DNA of 64,000 nucleotides, from the NCBI RefSeq assembly GCF_040081985.1, contig NZ_JBEBMH010000028.1:1-64000 (forward strand). Reading direction: 5' to 3'. Below the pieces are notes generated by a model, which ran no database searches, had not been told where the DNA came from, and saw only the letters and a list, made by a program, of their open reading frames with translations. This document shows positions 1 through 7,088 of this stretch, piece after piece (position 1 is the first letter of the stretch; each line of letters starts with the position of its first letter). The position numbers and the translations under genes are program-made. The stretch comes from Kumtagia yinganensis. Lineage in GTDB: Bacteria > Pseudomonadota > Alphaproteobacteria > Rhizobiales > Rhizobiaceae.

Positions 1-139
1 TCCAAATCATGCCTTCGAAGTAGAGCCGGTTGTCTTGTGCCGGCCGACACCCGCGTCCGCGCTCAGGCGGCAGCAAAGGCCCGATCAGCGCCCATTCCTC
101 GTCCGTCAGTCCAACGCGTTCGCCCAAGGCTCCCTCCAA
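1..139 (-). pseudogene. IS5-family transposase, N-terminal fragment running off the left edge
   Basis: Read on the minus strand, this end of the window encodes the typical N-terminal segment of IS5/IS1031-type (DUF4096) transposases: a run containing LTDEEWALIGPLLPP, then RGRGCRPAQDNRLYFEGMIW. The reading frame opens near a TTG at 139-137 and is open to base 1, so the rest of the transposase lies outside the window. The element's end must lie just right of about 140-170, where the sequence changes to a monooxygenase fragment on the other strand. The terminal inverted repeat cannot be defined because the other end is not visible. It could be an intact IS cut by the window edge; what is visible cannot tell. 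Confidence 0.7.
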
Positions 140-164
140 AAAGAAGCCTTGAATCAAAACCGGA

Positions 165-399
165 TTCCTCAGTCAACGTTTGTCCACGAGCGCTAGACAT
201 CACAGGATGGACGGATCGCGTTAAGCTGATCGACGCGAAATTCGACGGGGTGTGCGAGCTTCCGGTGATCGGCGTGATCGAGACACCAGCCGCCGCGCTG
301 ATCCGGCCGGATGGGCATGCGGTCTGGGTCGGGAAGGGAGACACTGGGGGTCTCACTGACGCGCTTGGAGCCTGGTTCGGCAAAGCTGTTATGGAATAG
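165..399 (+). pseudogene. 3' remnant of a FAD-dependent aromatic-ring monooxygenase
   Basis: The frame ending at 399 translates to a segment with ALIRPDGHAVWVG followed by LTDALGAWFG. This matches the C-terminal thioredoxin-like tail of FAD_binding_3 monooxygenases (pentachlorophenol/rifampicin-monooxygenase type), where the same RPDGhvAWVG and L-DAL-WFG motifs end the protein. Only about 75 codons survive. The FAD-binding and substrate domains are missing, and the upstream sequence belongs to the IS5-type element. The simplest reading is that the insertion, or a deletion next to it, removed the 5' part. The remnant cannot be functional. Confidence 0.6.
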
Positions 400-756
400 A
401 ATGGGGGCTGCGGAAGTCTTAACTGGAAGCCGTGCCACAGATGACTTCCAAGTAGAAGTCTAGTGGAAGTGAGTGAAGCCGCCCGCGAACCAAGGTGGCG
501 GTCGCATTCAATCTCGCGATCGGGTGTAGGCACAAGTCGGGTGGCAGCGCCGATCGCTCCGCCGCTAGACACCACCTTGGCGCCGCGCCGGTTGCTGGTC
601 GTTTTCGTGGCACCAATGTGGTCCTTTCGTTCGACGGAACTATCGCCGATCACAACGACAGCTGGGTGTGCGGGGAACGATCGCTTTGGGAAGCCGTCGG
701 TGAGCTTGGAAGGACAGAGGTAAGGTCTTCGGCCCCATTTCAGCCATGCATGGGTC
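400..756. other. Stretch without a recognisable gene
   Basis: About 350 bases between the monooxygenase remnant and the HipA remnant. Open frames exist on both strands, but none has a recognisable motif, a good ribosome binding site or a homologous counterpart in the window. The left part of the decayed HipA gene could extend into it, but I could not follow the reading frame with confidence. Confidence 0.4.
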
Positions 757-1242
757 CGTACGCGTGCCGGGATCGTCGATTTCATGAGGTCAAATGCCGC
801 CGACCCGAAAGCTGATTTCCGCGAGCTTTTTCTGCACCTGATCTTCACGATCCTCGTTTCGAACAAGGACGACCATTTAAAGAATCACGGTTTCTCTATG
901 TAGGAGCCGGCCATTGGCGATTGGCTCCGGTTTTCGATGTGAACCCCGCGCCGGATCGCAATCCGCATCTCGAAACGGCAATCATGGAGCGTGGCGCGCA
1001 TGACCGGTCGATCCGTCTGGCGCTGGAGGCCTGCGAGTTTTTCGAGGTCAACAAACCCGACGCTCGCCAAATGATCCGCGACGCGGCGCGGCGTATTTCC
1101 GATGGATGGCTCGAGACGCTTCAACAGGTGGGCGTTTCCAGCTCCTGGCGCCAAATACGAAACCGCCTTTCTAAATGACCAGACCGACACTTTTCTTCGG
1201 TTGGAGAGGCTCGATGTGGCAAAGGCGGGAGCCTATATATGA
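757..1242 (+). pseudogene. HipA-family toxin kinase, C-terminal part, frameshifted
   Basis: Joining three pieces gives a recognisable HipA C-terminal kinase lobe. Frame 1 reads IVDFMRSNAADPKADFRELF, then VSNKDDHLKNHGF, which is the catalytic-loop motif of HipA Ser/Thr kinases (N-x-DDH-x-x-NHGF). At about 894 the frame breaks; one missing base in TTTCTC would restore FLYVGAGHWRLAPVFDVNP in the next frame, including the metal-binding DvNP motif. A second shift near 1140-1155 moves to a frame reading AKYETAFLNDQTDTFLRL and ending at TGA 1240-1242. No HipB antitoxin gene is visible. HipA normally phosphorylates glutamyl-tRNA synthetase or related targets; this copy is dead. Confidence 0.7.
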
Positions 1243-1272
1243 GCGAGTTTGGCAATTATAGTGCAATCGGTT

Positions 1273-1375
1273 ACTTATCAACATATTGCTGCTGTCGATA
1301 GATGGTTGACGGTGTTTTAAATTTCAATTGTGGAAAAAGATGTTGAATATCAATATTTAAGGCATCTCGTGATCG
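1273..1375. repeat. Diverged intergenic repeat, copy A
   Basis: This non-coding AT-rich stretch resembles 23573-23758. Shared blocks in the same order are ACTTATCA, then after exactly 14 bases TCGATAGATG, then GACGGTGTTTT followed by a similar A-rich tract, TGTTG-ATATCAATA and GATCG. Copy B has about 80 extra bases between the second and third blocks. Both copies lie just beyond the 3' end of a minus-strand gene. The function is unknown; terminator, small RNA, recombination scar or attachment remnant are all possible. Confidence 0.5.
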
Positions 1376-1399
1376 CAAAATCCGATTGAGACATGCGTC

Positions 1400-2215
1400 T
1401 CATGCCATCAGGGCCGGTACCTCATAAGTCCATACCCGAAACCCCTTCAGGATGTGCGGGCCGAAGGAGTTGACGAGTGGTATGTCGGTCGCATCGCGGC
1501 CGCGTGCTACCACGATCCTGCCGATCCGAGGGACGTTGTTGCGAGGATCGAAGGTGTGCCATTCGCCATCGAGGAAAACCTCCATCCAGGCGCTGAAATC
1601 CATCGGATCGACGACCGGGACGCCGATGTCACCGAGGTGACCGTTGACGTAGCGAGCGGGGATGTTGAGGCATCGGCAAAACGCGACCGCCAGATGCGCG
1701 AAGTCGCGGCACACACCGACGCGCTCGTTGAATGTCTCGAAAGCCGTCCGCGTCGAACGGGCCTGCATGTAGTCGAAGCGTATGTGGTTGTGGACGAAGT
1801 CGCAGATCGCCTGCACGCGACCCCAGCCGGGCTGGATCGTGCCGAACAGGTCCCACGCAATCTGGCTGAGGCGGTCAGTCTCGCAGTAGCGGCTTCCCAT
1901 CAGGTAGACGAGGCAATCGTCCGGCAGTTCCGGAACCGCGAGTTCGCGTGCGTCAGGCAGCACCCTGTCCAGCTGTCCGTTATCCCAGATGGTTGCATCG
2001 CCCCACATGGTCAGGTCGCCAGCAGGCGCGACCAGCCTCCGGCAGCGGTTGCCGAAGAGATCGCGGTAGGTCGATACGGGCACGTCGGGTGTGGTGAATG
2101 TCGTCTCCGGGACCCTGATGTCAGCGGCACGGTGCTCGTGGACCGAGAGCAGACACACCAGGGCAGTCGGCTGCTGGCAGGTCAACGTGATCTCGTAGCC
2201 ATAGCGGATCAGCAT
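1400..2215 (-). CDS. Transglutaminase-like protein (atypical catalytic triad)
   Basis: A 271-residue cytoplasmic protein with the two-part layout of bacterial transglutaminase-like (cysteine-protease fold) proteins: an N-terminal beta domain (about 1-100) and a transglutaminase core (about 110-240). The nucleophile is Cys169 in GVCRDFAH and the aspartate is Asp223 in HTFDPRNN. Where the core usually has His-Ala-Trp, this protein has FSAWMEVF (Ser208), so the usual catalytic histidine is not in place; I recall related proteins sharing FSAW, so this may be a subfamily trait rather than damage. Substrate unknown. No signal peptide is evident. It is followed in the same direction by nothing and preceded by a DUF1488 gene 12 bp away, so the two are probably co-transcribed. 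Confidence 0.8.
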   Translation of the reverse strand: MLIRYGYEITLTCQQPTALVCLLSVHEHRAADIRVPETTFTTPDVPVSTYRDLFGNRCRRLVAPAGDLTMWGDATIWDNGQLDRVLPDARELAVPELPDDCLVYLMGSRYCETDRLSQIAWDLFGTIQPGWGRVQAICDFVHNHIRFDYMQARSTRTAFETFNERVGVCRDFAHLAVAFCRCLNIPARYVNGHLGDIGVPVVDPMDFSAWMEVFLDGEWHTFDPRNNVPRIGRIVVARGRDATDIPLVNSFGPHILKGFRVWTYEVPALMA

Positions 2216-2227
2216 TGACTTGTGCCT

Positions 2228-2500
2228 CTACCGGAAATCGGCAGCGGTCAGCGTATAGGTGGTACGGCGGCCATGGGAATAGGCCTCGCGCGCGACATCG
2301 TGAATCGAACTGCGCGCCGTATCGAAAGCCGTCAGGGAATCGGCTTCGGACAATTGCGTCTTGCCAGGCTTTGCCAGCGCTGCGGTCTCTACAAAGAACG
2401 GCACCTCGAACATACCATCATGTCCGATGAAGCGAACGGCGTTGCGCACTTCGTCGAAGCTGCGGCTCGGATTGGGAAATTCGAGCGTCACCCTCGGCAT
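2228..2500 (-). CDS. DUF1488 family small protein
   Basis: A 90-residue protein whose N-terminus has the DUF1488 pattern LEFPNPSRSFDEVRNAVRF followed by GHDG and FEVPFFVE. DUF1488 proteins are small, soluble and of unknown function, common in Proteobacteria. The C-terminal third is basic and not conserved in any way I recognise. Its start overlaps the end of the upstream gene by 13 bases, and the transglutaminase-like gene follows, suggesting a minus-strand operon 2817 to 1400. No catalytic motif is visible. Confidence 0.8.
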   Translation of the reverse strand: MPRVTLEFPNPSRSFDEVRNAVRFIGHDGMFEVPFFVETAALAKPGKTQLSEADSLTAFDTARSSIHDVAREAYSHGRRTTYTLTAADFR

Positions 2501-2817
2501 TCCTCTGCCGTACGTGGTGCGGTCCGGATGCCTGGGCTGCCTCCATCTCGGCGGCTCGCTTCGTTGCGGCGATTGAGCGACAGCATGCCGTCGGTCGCAA
2601 CCCGCTGGGTTAGCCCGATCATCGTATTGCCGTCGATGCGGGCCGGAACCCCCGTGAAGACATGGTAGACGGTCCAGGAGCGATCCGCCTCAACACGGCG
2701 GCCATAGTGAAGATCCGGGGAGTCACGGCCGTGCGCACCGCCCTCGTTTTCCCATCTATCGATGGCGAAGTCCGCGGTCTTGCGTGTCTGCTCCGGGTTG
2801 CTGTTGGGGGCGTTCAT
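2488..2817 (-). CDS. Small hypothetical protein, paralogue of the 8259-8462 product
   Basis: A 109-residue protein starting at the ATG at 2817, preceded by GGAGAAAGGAC at good spacing; a longer upstream frame exists but lacks such a site. Its middle reads SWTVYHVFTGVPARIDGNTM, clearly related to TWTVFDAFTGRPAEV in the 67-residue protein encoded at 8259-8462. The shared W-T-V-aromatic-x-x-FTG-x-PA motif defines a small family with no function known to me. The region after it, MLSLNRRN, aligns with MVAILNRIH in the paralogue. The N-terminal extension is polar. No signal peptide or membrane segment. Confidence 0.7.
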   Translation of the reverse strand: MNAPNSNPEQTRKTADFAIDRWENEGGAHGRDSPDLHYGRRVEADRSWTVYHVFTGVPARIDGNTMIGLTQRVATDGMLSLNRRNEASRRDGGSPGIRTAPRTAEECRG

Positions 2818-2972
2818 GGTCGTGTCCTTTCTCCGTTCGGCACGTCGGCTTCGAGCGCGCCGGCATAGATCCCGCGCCGGCCCCATCGGTAATCGTCATG
2901 GCGTTGGGTCGTTGCGGCATGTTGAGCGATTGCATCGCGTTTCTTCCTTGCCCCGCAGGAGGCATCACGGAT

Positions 2973-3116
2973 TCAGTTCTTGCCCTTGCCCCGCGGCGCG
3001 TTGGCGTTCGCAGCAGGCTTGATCTGGTTACCGAACGCGCCTTCAGGCTTTGGTGGGGCCTTGTCCTGTTTTGGCTTTCTGATCTCGCGATTGCTTCGTT
3101 TCTGGCCTTTAGCCAT
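2973..3116 (-). CDS. Very small basic protein (47 aa), MAKGQ-RSNRE family
   Basis: Starting at the ATG at 3116 the frame encodes MAKGQKRSNREIRKPKQDK and then a Pro/Lys-rich tail ending GKGKN. This MAKGQ-x-RSNRE-x-xKPK start is a recurrent, unnamed small-protein family in Rhizobiales (from memory). The product is extremely basic, with no predicted fold, and might bind nucleic acid or acidic partners; that is inference. The upstream gene's last codons overlap this start (ATGGCTAA), and GGAAAGGACG lies inside the upstream gene as the ribosome binding site, so translation is probably coupled. Confidence 0.7.
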   Translation of the reverse strand: MAKGQKRSNREIRKPKQDKAPPKPEGAFGNQIKPAANANAPRGKGKN

Positions 3117-3411
3117 GTCCGAACGTCCTTTCCATGAGAGTTGCGCCACTGCCGGATTGCGACATGTCGACGGGCTCGAGGCTGTCCTGCGTCGTCACCC
3201 GCTCATGCCGCTCGTCGTCATTGCGAATGCGATATTGCAGCGAATCTCCCCGTGCCGGCAGAGTACCGGTGATGTGGTAGATATCAGCGGGCAATGCTGG
3301 CTTCACGAAGCTGCCCTTGAGCCGGACAGCTTGTCCAATCGTGAAGAGATGGGCAGGAGCTTCCTGCCGCGCGGACCGGACTGTGCGCCGGATGGGACTT
3401 GTCGATATCAT
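3109..3411 (-). CDS. Small hypothetical protein (100 aa), stress-block family
   Basis: The product has a disordered basic start, then an ordered stretch reading GQAVRLKGSF, PADIYHITGTLP and QYRIRNDDERHERV. This pattern recurs in short rhizobial proteins of unknown role; the beta-rich, KOW/SH3-like look (VRLKG followed by Y-x-ITGTLP and YRIR) suggests a small barrel, but that is inference. The gene overlaps the following 47-residue gene by 8 bases. It belongs to the minus-strand series of tiny genes between 2228 and 3671. No signal peptide or membrane helix. Confidence 0.7.
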   Translation of the reverse strand: MISTSPIRRTVRSARQEAPAHLFTIGQAVRLKGSFVKPALPADIYHITGTLPARGDSLQYRIRNDDERHERVTTQDSLEPVDMSQSGSGATLMERTFGHG

Positions 3412-3671
3412 GACTGTTGGTGATCCTTTTCGAGGGCGGCGTCGAGATCTGCAAGATCAATCGGCGCCATCTGATGTGTCTGGCCATCAATGCCGATGGC
3501 GGGCAGGTGAACAAAGGCGCCGACTCGTCTCCAGGCGAGGCGAGAGGATACCTCCAACAACTCTTCATCCTGGTCCACGCGATAGTCGCCGGCAGGCTGC
3601 GCGGTCTCGAAGCCGGGTAGCATAAAGGGTGCGGAGAACCGGACGATCGTCTGCGTGGTGCGCGTTGTCAT
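3408..3671 (-). CDS. Small hypothetical protein (87 aa), stress-block family
   Basis: Start chosen at the ATG at 3671 (MTTRTTQTIVRFSAPF), which has GGAGGT 9 bases upstream. Later it reads LPGFETAQPAGDYRV-DEELLE and ends in DLDAALEKD. The PAGDYRV-DEELLE and HLPAI blocks recur in small Rhizobiales proteins of unknown function. It overlaps the next gene's start (3411) by 4 bases, so 3671 to 2973 is likely one operon of at least three tiny genes. Composition is acidic at the C-terminus; no membrane segment. Confidence 0.7.
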   Translation of the reverse strand: MTTRTTQTIVRFSAPFMLPGFETAQPAGDYRVDQDEELLEVSSRLAWRRVGAFVHLPAIGIDGQTHQMAPIDLADLDAALEKDHQQS

Positions 3672-4096
3672 GGTCGATACCTCCGCAGAAGAGCGCCATC
3701 GCGCCTCCCGCATCTTCCCCATTCGAACCGGAACGAACTCCCGTGCTGCCAGTACATCCGTGGTCAGCGGCGGGTTCATTCCTGGGTTCGAACAGAGCGA
3801 TATGCACGCCGGGGTCGGCGCTTGATGCATTCGCTATCGAGAATTCGGTGGTGAATGGCGGGTCTCTGACACCGCAATAAGCCAAGTCGGCCAAATCAAC
3901 GAGATTTATATATGGGCTTTACCCGCCACTTAAGCAAGGAGCACGCCGATTTTATTTCGTAGCGGGTTGAATAATGGCTCATCCATAAAAATAAAAATCC
4001 TTGAAAAGGCAGGAAATTCGTATTGAAAACAACAAATATCGGATCGATAGAAGCGATGTAATTTTCCCAAAGCCCCGATTCTTCATAGAATTACAT
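3672..4096. other. Intergenic region between divergent tiny-gene operon and groESL
   Basis: Apart from the 20-bp repeat at 3747, no gene is supported here. The right half (3900-4090) is AT-rich and holds the presumed groESL promoter, but I cannot place -35 and -10 boxes with confidence. Confidence 0.5.
3747..3766. repeat. 20-bp element shared with 9680-9699
   Basis: TGCCAGTACATCCGTGGTCA occurs identically here and at 9680-9699. Each copy lies about 70-80 bases upstream of the start of a minus-strand tiny gene (3671 and 9611), which fits a shared promoter or operator, or two related leader regions. The adjoining bases differ. Confidence 0.5.
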
Positions 4097-4123
4097 TTAG
4101 CACTCCTATCATTCGAGTGCCAA
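4097..4123 (+). promoter_or_regulatory. CIRCE operator (HrcA binding site)
   Basis: TTAGCACTC, nine spacer bases, then GAGTGCCAA. This differs from the canonical CIRCE inverted repeat (TTAGCACTC-N9-GAGTGCTAA) at one position in the right arm. It lies 55 bases upstream of the groES start, as expected for HrcA repression released on heat shock. hrcA itself is not in the window. Confidence 0.92.
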
Positions 4124-4178
4124 AGTCGCTATGTATCTGAAGTGGTCGCCCTATGCGCCGACCCCAGAAAGAACTTTC

Positions 4179-4496
4179 ATGAAATTCCGGCCACTCCACG
4201 ACCGCGTCGTCATCCGACGCGCGGAAGGCGATCTCAAATCCAAGGGCGGCATCATCATCCCCGACACCGCGAAGGAAATGCCGCAGGAAGGCGAGGTGAT
4301 CGCCGTCGGCCCCGGTTCCCGCGACGAAAGCGGCAAGCTGGTTCCCCTGGATGTGAAGGCGGGCGATTTCATCCTGTTCGGCAAATGGTGCGGCACCGAG
4401 GTCAGGATCGACGGCAAAGACCTTCTGATCATGAAGGAGGCCGACATCATGGGCATCGTCGAGAAGACCGAAGTTGCAACGAAGAAAGCCGCCTGA
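4179..4496 (+). CDS. groES: Co-chaperonin GroES
   Basis: A 105-residue Cpn10: KFRPLHDRVVIRR at the N-terminus, KGGIIIPDTAKE as the mobile loop that docks on GroEL, EGEVIAVGPG, and the C-terminal domain ending GIVEKTEVATKKAA. GroES heptamers cap the GroEL chamber during ATP-driven folding in the cytoplasm. The start is the ATG at 4179; upstream in-frame codons exist, but the family begins at MKFRPLHDR. The Shine-Dalgarno (AGAAAGA) is weak. groL follows after 49 bases, and a CIRCE element precedes, so this is an HrcA-type heat-inducible operon. Rhizobia often carry several groESL copies, and the setting among accessory stress genes suggests this is an additional one. Confidence 0.97.
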   Translation: MKFRPLHDRVVIRRAEGDLKSKGGIIIPDTAKEMPQEGEVIAVGPGSRDESGKLVPLDVKAGDFILFGKWCGTEVRIDGKDLLIMKEADIMGIVEKTEVATKKAA

Positions 4497-4545
4497 CCGG
4501 TCGCTTTCCAATCACAAAATCCTAAGACCGAACTGGACAAACACC

Positions 4546-6171
4546 ATGTCTGCCAAGGAAATCAAATTTTCAACCGACGCTCGCGACCGCATGCTGCGCG
4601 GCGTCGAACTGCTCAACAACGCCGTCAAGGTGACGCTCGGGCCGAAGGGCCGCAACGTCGTCATCGACAAGTCGTTCGGCGCGCCCCGCATCACCAAGGA
4701 CGGCGTCACCGTTGCCAAGGAGATCGAGCTTGCCGACAAATTCGAGAACATGGGCGCGCAGATGGTGCGCGAGGTGGCCTCGAAGACCAACGATCTCGCG
4801 GGCGACGGTACCACCACCGCGACCGTGCTCGCCGCCTCGATCCTGCGCGAGGGCGCCAAGCTGGTCGCCGCCGGCATGAACCCTATGGACTTGAAACGTG
4901 GCATCGATTTCGGCGTCGCCGCCGTAGTCAAGGAAATCCAAGCGCGTGCGAAGAAGGTCAAGTCTTCGGGCGAGATCGCCCAGGTCGGAACCATCGCCGC
5001 CAATGGCGACACGTCGGTCGGCGAGATGATCGCCAAGGCAATGGACAAGGTCGGGAATGAAGGCGTCATAACCGTCGAGGAAGCCAAGACCGCCGATACC
5101 GAACTCGACGTGGTCGAAGGCATGCAGTTCGACCGCGGCTACCTTTCCCCCTACTTCGTCACCAATGCCGAGAAGATGCGCGCGGAGCTGGAGGACCCCT
5201 ACATCCTGATCCACGAAAAGAAGCTCGGCAATTTGCAGGCGATACTGCCGATCCTAGAAGCGGTGGTGCAGAGCGGCAAGCCGCTGCTGATCATCTCCGA
5301 GGATGTCGAGGGCGAGGCGCTCGCCACGCTCGTCGTCAACAAGTTGCGCGGCGGCTTGAAGGTCGCGGCCGTCAAGGCTCCCGGCTTCGGCGACCGTCGC
5401 AAGGCCATGCTCGAGGATATCGCCGTGCTGACCGCCGGCCAACTGATCTCCGAGGATCTCGGGATCAAGCTGGAGAACGTCACGCTCGACATGCTCGGGC
5501 GAGCAAAGCGCGTGGTCATCGAGAAGGATACGACCACGGTCATCGACGGTTCCGGCGACAAGGCCGGTATCGCCGCGCGCATCAGCCAGATCAAGGCGCA
5601 GATCGAGGAAACGACTTCCGACTATGACAAGGAGAAGCTGCAGGAGCGGCTGGCGAAGCTTGCCGGCGGCGTCGCCGTGATCCGCGTCGGCGGCGCGACC
5701 GAGACCGAGGTCAAGGAGAAGAAGGACCGCATCGACGACGCGCTCAACGCTACGCGAGCGGCTGTCGAGGAAGGCACCGTGCCGGGCGGCGGCGTGGCGC
5801 TGCTGCGCGCCAGGACCGCGCTGGCCTCGCTGACAGGTGACAATGCCGACATAACCGCAGGCATCTCCATCGTGCTTAGGGCGCTTGAGGCTCCGATCCG
5901 GCAGATCGCCGAGAATGCCGGCGTCGAAGGCTCGATCGTGGTCGGCAAGCTGACGGACAGCAAGGACCGCAACCAAGGTTTTGATGCGCAGACCGAAACC
6001 TATGTCGATATGATCAAGGCCGGCATCGTCGATCCTGCCAAGGTCGTGAGAACTGCCCTGCAGGATGCGGGCTCGATCGCAGCGCTCCTGATCACCGCCG
6101 AGGCGATGATCGCCGACATTCCCGCGAAGGAATCCACCCCGTCGGCCGGCAACGGCGGCATGGGATACTGA
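4546..6171 (+). CDS. groL: Chaperonin GroEL
   Basis: A 541-residue Cpn60 starting MSAKEIKFSTDARDRML. The ATP site GDGTTTATVLA lies near residue 86, with TLGPKGRNVV near 30 and the conserved VEEGTVPGGGVALLRA near 405. Length and domain order (equatorial, intermediate, apical, and back) are normal. It folds non-native proteins inside a double ring with GroES. The tail ends GNGGMGY instead of the usual repeated GGM tail with M-x-F, so the unstructured C-terminus is short; this is seen in specialised rhizobial copies, but its effect here is unknown. It is transcribed with groES under the CIRCE element. Confidence 0.97.
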   Translation: MSAKEIKFSTDARDRMLRGVELLNNAVKVTLGPKGRNVVIDKSFGAPRITKDGVTVAKEIELADKFENMGAQMVREVASKTNDLAGDGTTTATVLAASILREGAKLVAAGMNPMDLKRGIDFGVAAVVKEIQARAKKVKSSGEIAQVGTIAANGDTSVGEMIAKAMDKVGNEGVITVEEAKTADTELDVVEGMQFDRGYLSPYFVTNAEKMRAELEDPYILIHEKKLGNLQAILPILEAVVQSGKPLLIISEDVEGEALATLVVNKLRGGLKVAAVKAPGFGDRRKAMLEDIAVLTAGQLISEDLGIKLENVTLDMLGRAKRVVIEKDTTTVIDGSGDKAGIAARISQIKAQIEETTSDYDKEKLQERLAKLAGGVAVIRVGGATETEVKEKKDRIDDALNATRAAVEEGTVPGGGVALLRARTALASLTGDNADITAGISIVLRALEAPIRQIAENAGVEGSIVVGKLTDSKDRNQGFDAQTETYVDMIKAGIVDPAKVVRTALQDAGSIAALLITAEAMIADIPAKESTPSAGNGGMGY

Positions 6172-6245
6172 AAGCAGTGCTTGAACCGTTCGGCCGGCGC
6201 GGCCGGACAAAGCAATCCTCACCACAATCTGGAAGGAAGAGCTCC

Positions 6246-6638
6246 ATGGCTACACAGAGCACGACGAAACCATCTTTCTCCCGTCGGTGGGAAGACTATC
6301 AGCCTTCGAAGACCATGCTGGTCTGGGCATGCATCGCGGCGGTGATCGCCACGATCGTCGTCGGCTTCAGCTGGGGCGGCTGGGTCACCGGCGGCACTTC
6401 GCAAAATATGGCGAAAGCGGCTGGCGACACGGCGCGCGGAGAGCTGGCATCCGCCATATGCGTTGAACGGTTCAACGCGGCGCCGGATTCCGCAGCGAAA
6501 CTTGCCGAGTTCAAGGCGATACCGGACAGCTTCAAGAAGCGGCAGTTCGTTGAAGCCGGTGGCTGGGCGACGATGCCGGGACAGACATCGCCCGACAGGC
6601 TGGGTGCGCAGGCATGCGCCACCGCTCTTTCCGCTTGA
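6246..6638 (+). CDS. Small membrane-anchored hypothetical protein downstream of groEL
   Basis: A 130-residue protein. After a polar N-terminus (about 1-22) comes one transmembrane helix (about 28-50, MLVWACIAAVIATIVVGF), and the rest is outside or periplasmic with two cysteines (Cys about 76 in AICVERF and Cys about 125 near the end), possibly a disulfide. Start at 6246 is preceded by GGAAGGAAG. It follows groL by 74 bases in the same direction. I do not recognise a named family; its position next to a CIRCE-type groESL suggests an envelope stress role, which is inference. Confidence 0.75.
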   Translation: MATQSTTKPSFSRRWEDYQPSKTMLVWACIAAVIATIVVGFSWGGWVTGGTSQNMAKAAGDTARGELASAICVERFNAAPDSAAKLAEFKAIPDSFKKRQFVEAGGWATMPGQTSPDRLGAQACATALSA

Positions 6639-6713
6639 GGCCAAGCCGATTTCCAAACGGCGCTCGGGCAAACGCCGGAGCGCTTCAATCCGCTGACCAA
6701 AGGAGCGTGAACC

Positions 6714-6881
6714 ATGATCTCGTTTGTGAAAAAGCCGGATCCGCAGCAACCGGCTGAGCACGTCGACGACAATCGCTACGAGCAGATCCGGAAGGCGGCG
6801 GCTGAACGGCATCGCAAGTCGGATACCGACGGCACGCGCCGTCGAGCCCGCCAGACAGCCGAGGACAACCGCCTCATATGA
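6714..6881 (+). CDS. Very small charged protein (55 aa)
   Basis: Start ATG at 6714, eight bases after AAAGGAG, giving MISFVKKPDPQQP, then a highly charged segment with YEQIRKAAAERHRKSD and RRRARQTAEDNRLI. It looks like a soluble, largely helical peptide. It lies 75 bases after the membrane-protein gene and probably belongs to the same transcript from groES. No named family or function is apparent, but the good ribosome binding site and position support it as real. Confidence 0.6.
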   Translation: MISFVKKPDPQQPAEHVDDNRYEQIRKAAAERHRKSDTDGTRRRARQTAEDNRLI

Positions 6882-7088
6882 GAGAGCTGCGGCGACCATC
6901 CCGCGCACAGGTCAAGGTGCCCGCTGCTTGCCGGCGAGGCTTTGGGTAGCGGGTGAAGGACATTGAGCATCGTGAGCCCTTCAAGCAGAGCCCAATCGGC
7001 GTGGATGTCGATTGGGAATTCCGCTGCTGCTTGCCGTGATCATCGAACCGTTGGAGTCTGAATACTGTTGACGAACGTCCTTGCATCG

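Noticed and set aside
757..1242. Functional HipA toxin
   Set aside because: At least two frame changes are needed to read it, and no antitoxin is present.
2756..2935. 59-codon minus-strand frame starting MQSLNMPQRPNA
   Set aside because: It has AAGGA upstream but overlaps deeply with the better-supported gene at 2488-2817 and has no motif; kept only as a remote possibility.
5254..6225. Long minus-strand open frame (about 320 codons) opposite groEL
   Set aside because: Antisense to a highly conserved gene; high-GC third positions keep such frames open. No motif.
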